A DNA stretch of 64,000 nt, from the NCBI RefSeq assembly GCF_018687735.1, contig NZ_CP061304.1, positions 248,001-312,000 on the forward strand, given 5' to 3'. Made by a program: the position numbers and the translations under genes. The DNA is from Polynucleobacter sp. MG-5-Ahmo-C2. Lineage in GTDB: Bacteria; Pseudomonadota; Gammaproteobacteria; Burkholderiales; Burkholderiaceae. The notes beneath the pieces were generated by a model, which saw only the letters and a program-made list of their open reading frames with translations, was not told the origin of the DNA and ran no database searches. Shown here piece after piece: positions 62,437-64,000 of the stretch (the stretch's first letter is position 1; the number at the start of each line of letters is the position of its first letter).

Positions 62437-63200
62437 TCCAAATTACCGACCAAAGTCGCTTTACGCGCTTACCTGATGCGGTGCTCTTTGATACCGATAA
62501 CACCCTTTACCCCTATGATCCAGCACATGCTGCCGCTCAGCAGGCGGTTAAAGAAAAAGTGATGAGTACCTTCTCGATTAGCGCAAAGGATTTTGATGTC
62601 GCCTTTAAAGAAGGGCGAAAACAAATTAAAACTCGCTTAGGTCATACCGCCTCATCGCATAGTCGTCTACTCTACTTACAGCGCATGTTAGAGATCATGG
62701 GGCTGGGATCCCAAGTGCTGCTGGCCTTGGATTTTGAGCAAACCTACTGGCGCACCTTCTTGGCTAATGCCATCCTCTTTGATGATGTAAAGGAGGTGCT
62801 AGACGACTTACGCCTACTTGGCATACCGACAGCAATCGTAACTGATCTGACAGCACAGATTCAGTTTCGTAAGGTGGTGTACTTTGGTCTAGATCATTAT
62901 TTCAATTTCATTGTAACCAGTGAGGAGGCGGGCTTTGATAAGCCCCATGAGGCCCCCTTTCAAATCGCTTTAGAGAAAATGCAACCTAAGGGCGACTGTA
63001 TTTGGATGGTTGGTGATAATCCCATTAACGATATTCGGGGGGGCAAAGAAAAGATCAATGCCGTCACACTACAAAAGGTACATGAAGGGGTAGAAATAGG
63101 GGAAGGACCTAATACTCCTGATGCGAATTTTAAGGAATTTAAAGAATTGCGACAACTGCTTGCAAAGCTCGCTAGTAATAAATTAGCCTCATATGGATAA
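62433..63200 (+). CDS. HAD-superfamily hydrolase
   Basis: A HAD-IA phosphatase-like protein of 255 aa, with motif I VLFDTDNTLYPYDP (D19, D21), motif II AIVTDLT, motif III Lys near FDKPHEAPF and motif IV WMVGDNPINDIRGG. The fold resembles pyrimidine 5'-nucleotidase or phosphoglycolate phosphatase relatives. It could remove a phosphate from a sugar or polyol phosphate made by the operon. Overlaps its neighbours by 4 and 8 bp, so it is tightly coupled. Confidence 0.85.
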   Translation: MIQITDQSRFTRLPDAVLFDTDNTLYPYDPAHAAAQQAVKEKVMSTFSISAKDFDVAFKEGRKQIKTRLGHTASSHSRLLYLQRMLEIMGLGSQVLLALDFEQTYWRTFLANAILFDDVKEVLDDLRLLGIPTAIVTDLTAQIQFRKVVYFGLDHYFNFIVTSEEAGFDKPHEAPFQIALEKMQPKGDCIWMVGDNPINDIRGGKEKINAVTLQKVHEGVEIGEGPNTPDANFKEFKELRQLLAKLASNKLASYG

Positions 63201-64000
63201 TAACCACAAAGCTATTAGTCAGTTTTGTGCCGATCTAGGTAAAGATCAATTACTAGTGCAAGGCGCCGGTGGAAATGTCTCCTGGAAAGAAAATGGAGTT
63301 CTTTGGGTAAAGGGGTCGGGCACATGGCTAGCTAATGCAGACAAGGAGAATATCTTTGTGCCGGTTGATTTATACCATCTGCAAAATGCCCTGTCTCAAG
63401 AAAACTTTGAAATTAAACCCCAAATATTAGGCGATCAGGAAAGGCAAAAACTCAGCCCTTCGATTGAAACTGTTTTGCATGCATTGATGCCGCAAAAAAT
63501 AGTAGTTCATCTACATGCCGTTGATGCACTCAGTTATTTAGTTGCGAAAGATTGTAAAAAATCACTGCAACAGCTCTTTATGTCCTCTGCCAATATGCAT
63601 CAAGTTATTAGCATCTTTGTTCCATATCGTAAGCCTGGCCCAGAATTAGCTCAAACTATTTATCAAACACTTCAAGCCAATACAGCTGCTAATGTTGTGC
63701 TTCTCAAAAATCATGGCATTGTGATTGGGGCAGAATCAATCGATGCAATTTATACGCTTCTTGAATCGATCAATACAATCTGTATCCCAAAACAGACACC
63801 ATCAAATACAAGTCACGCATTTCCCCACCATTTGAGCGTATCAGAGGAATATATCCCTTTTGCGGATGAGCAAGTGCAAGCACTAGCCCTTAATCCTGAT
63901 CTTTATAAGCGTTTGCACTCTGATTGGGTTTTATATCCGGACCATGCTGTATTTTTGGGTCCGAGAGCATTCACCTATGAATCTTGCCGGACTTTTGAGA
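63193..64000 (+). CDS. Class II aldolase/adducin-family protein (partial)
   Basis: The reading frame runs off the right edge with 269 codons visible. It has the class II aldolase features QGAGGNVSWK, the zinc His pair in VVHLHAVDALS and the downstream NHGIVIG; the adducin-like domain ends near residue 200 and an extra C-terminal region continues. Members cleave or form aldol bonds of phosphorylated sugars (fuculose-P, rhamnulose-P and similar). ATG at 63193 overlaps the HAD stop by 8 bp. It could supply or consume a short polyol or sugar phosphate used by the operon. Confidence 0.82.
   Translation, partial: MDNNHKAISQFCADLGKDQLLVQGAGGNVSWKENGVLWVKGSGTWLANADKENIFVPVDLYHLQNALSQENFEIKPQILGDQERQKLSPSIETVLHALMPQKIVVHLHAVDALSYLVAKDCKKSLQQLFMSSANMHQVISIFVPYRKPGPELAQTIYQTLQANTAANVVLLKNHGIVIGAESIDAIYTLLESINTICIPKQTPSNTSHAFPHHLSVSEEYIPFADEQVQALALNPDLYKRLHSDWVLYPDHAVFLGPRAFTYESCRTFE

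Overview
The window looks like a chromosomal segment of a small-genome freshwater betaproteobacterium, most like Polynucleobacter (Burkholderiaceae). This rests on gene content and order (exbB-exbD-lpxK-trm112-kdsB-adk; tolQRAB-pal-cpoB-queC; glyA-nrdR), moderate GC, frequent TTG/GTG starts and very tight gene packing. It is an inference from protein families, not a database match. I see no rRNA, tRNA, CRISPR array or insertion sequence.

Layout. 1-33 kb is mostly housekeeping. It holds a TolC-family protein (cut by the left edge), uppP, a DUF2721 protein, a first UDP-glucuronate decarboxylase, trmB, nusB-ribH-ribBX on the minus strand, and a compact type IV pseudopilin cluster leading into ribD-ribE. 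Then come queC, the Tol-Pal system, glyA, nrdR, adk, kdsB, a 59-aa Trm112-like gene, lpxK, an ExbB/ExbD pair, xseA, murB, a YajQ protein, a BrnT/BrnA toxin-antitoxin pair with a perfect palindromic operator, xerD, plsY, a MAPEG protein, folE, a small lipoprotein and a Tat-exported HiPIP.

From 29.4 kb to the right edge is a surface-polysaccharide super-locus. It opens with GDP-mannose/GDP-fucose precursor genes (manC, a Gmd-like SDR, gmd, fcl). A polymerase/ligase, Wzx flippase, glycosyltransferase, methyltransferase and GT4 module follows. A minus-strand trio has the initiating undecaprenyl-phosphate sugar transferase, a GT9 and a WecG/TagA enzyme. A second module then has the same kinds of genes in the same order, interrupted by a Wzz-like gene, a broken gmhA and a second UDP-glucuronate decarboxylase. 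Next is a very AT-rich patch (53.4-56.2 kb) with two hydrophobic proteins.

The last 8 kb (56.2-64 kb) is the most unusual part. It is a tight, co-directional operon with a protein of two tandem sugar-nucleotidyltransferase domains, a GtrA-like flippase, a TylF-like O-methyltransferase, a DPM/GtrB-like GT2, a GDPD-like phosphodiesterase, a membrane GT-C-like protein fused to a P-loop kinase, a HAD phosphatase and a class II aldolase. Taken together it looks like a Gtr-type (polyprenyl-phosphate donor) glycan-decoration system with its own precursor pathway. The chemistry cannot be deduced from sequence alone.
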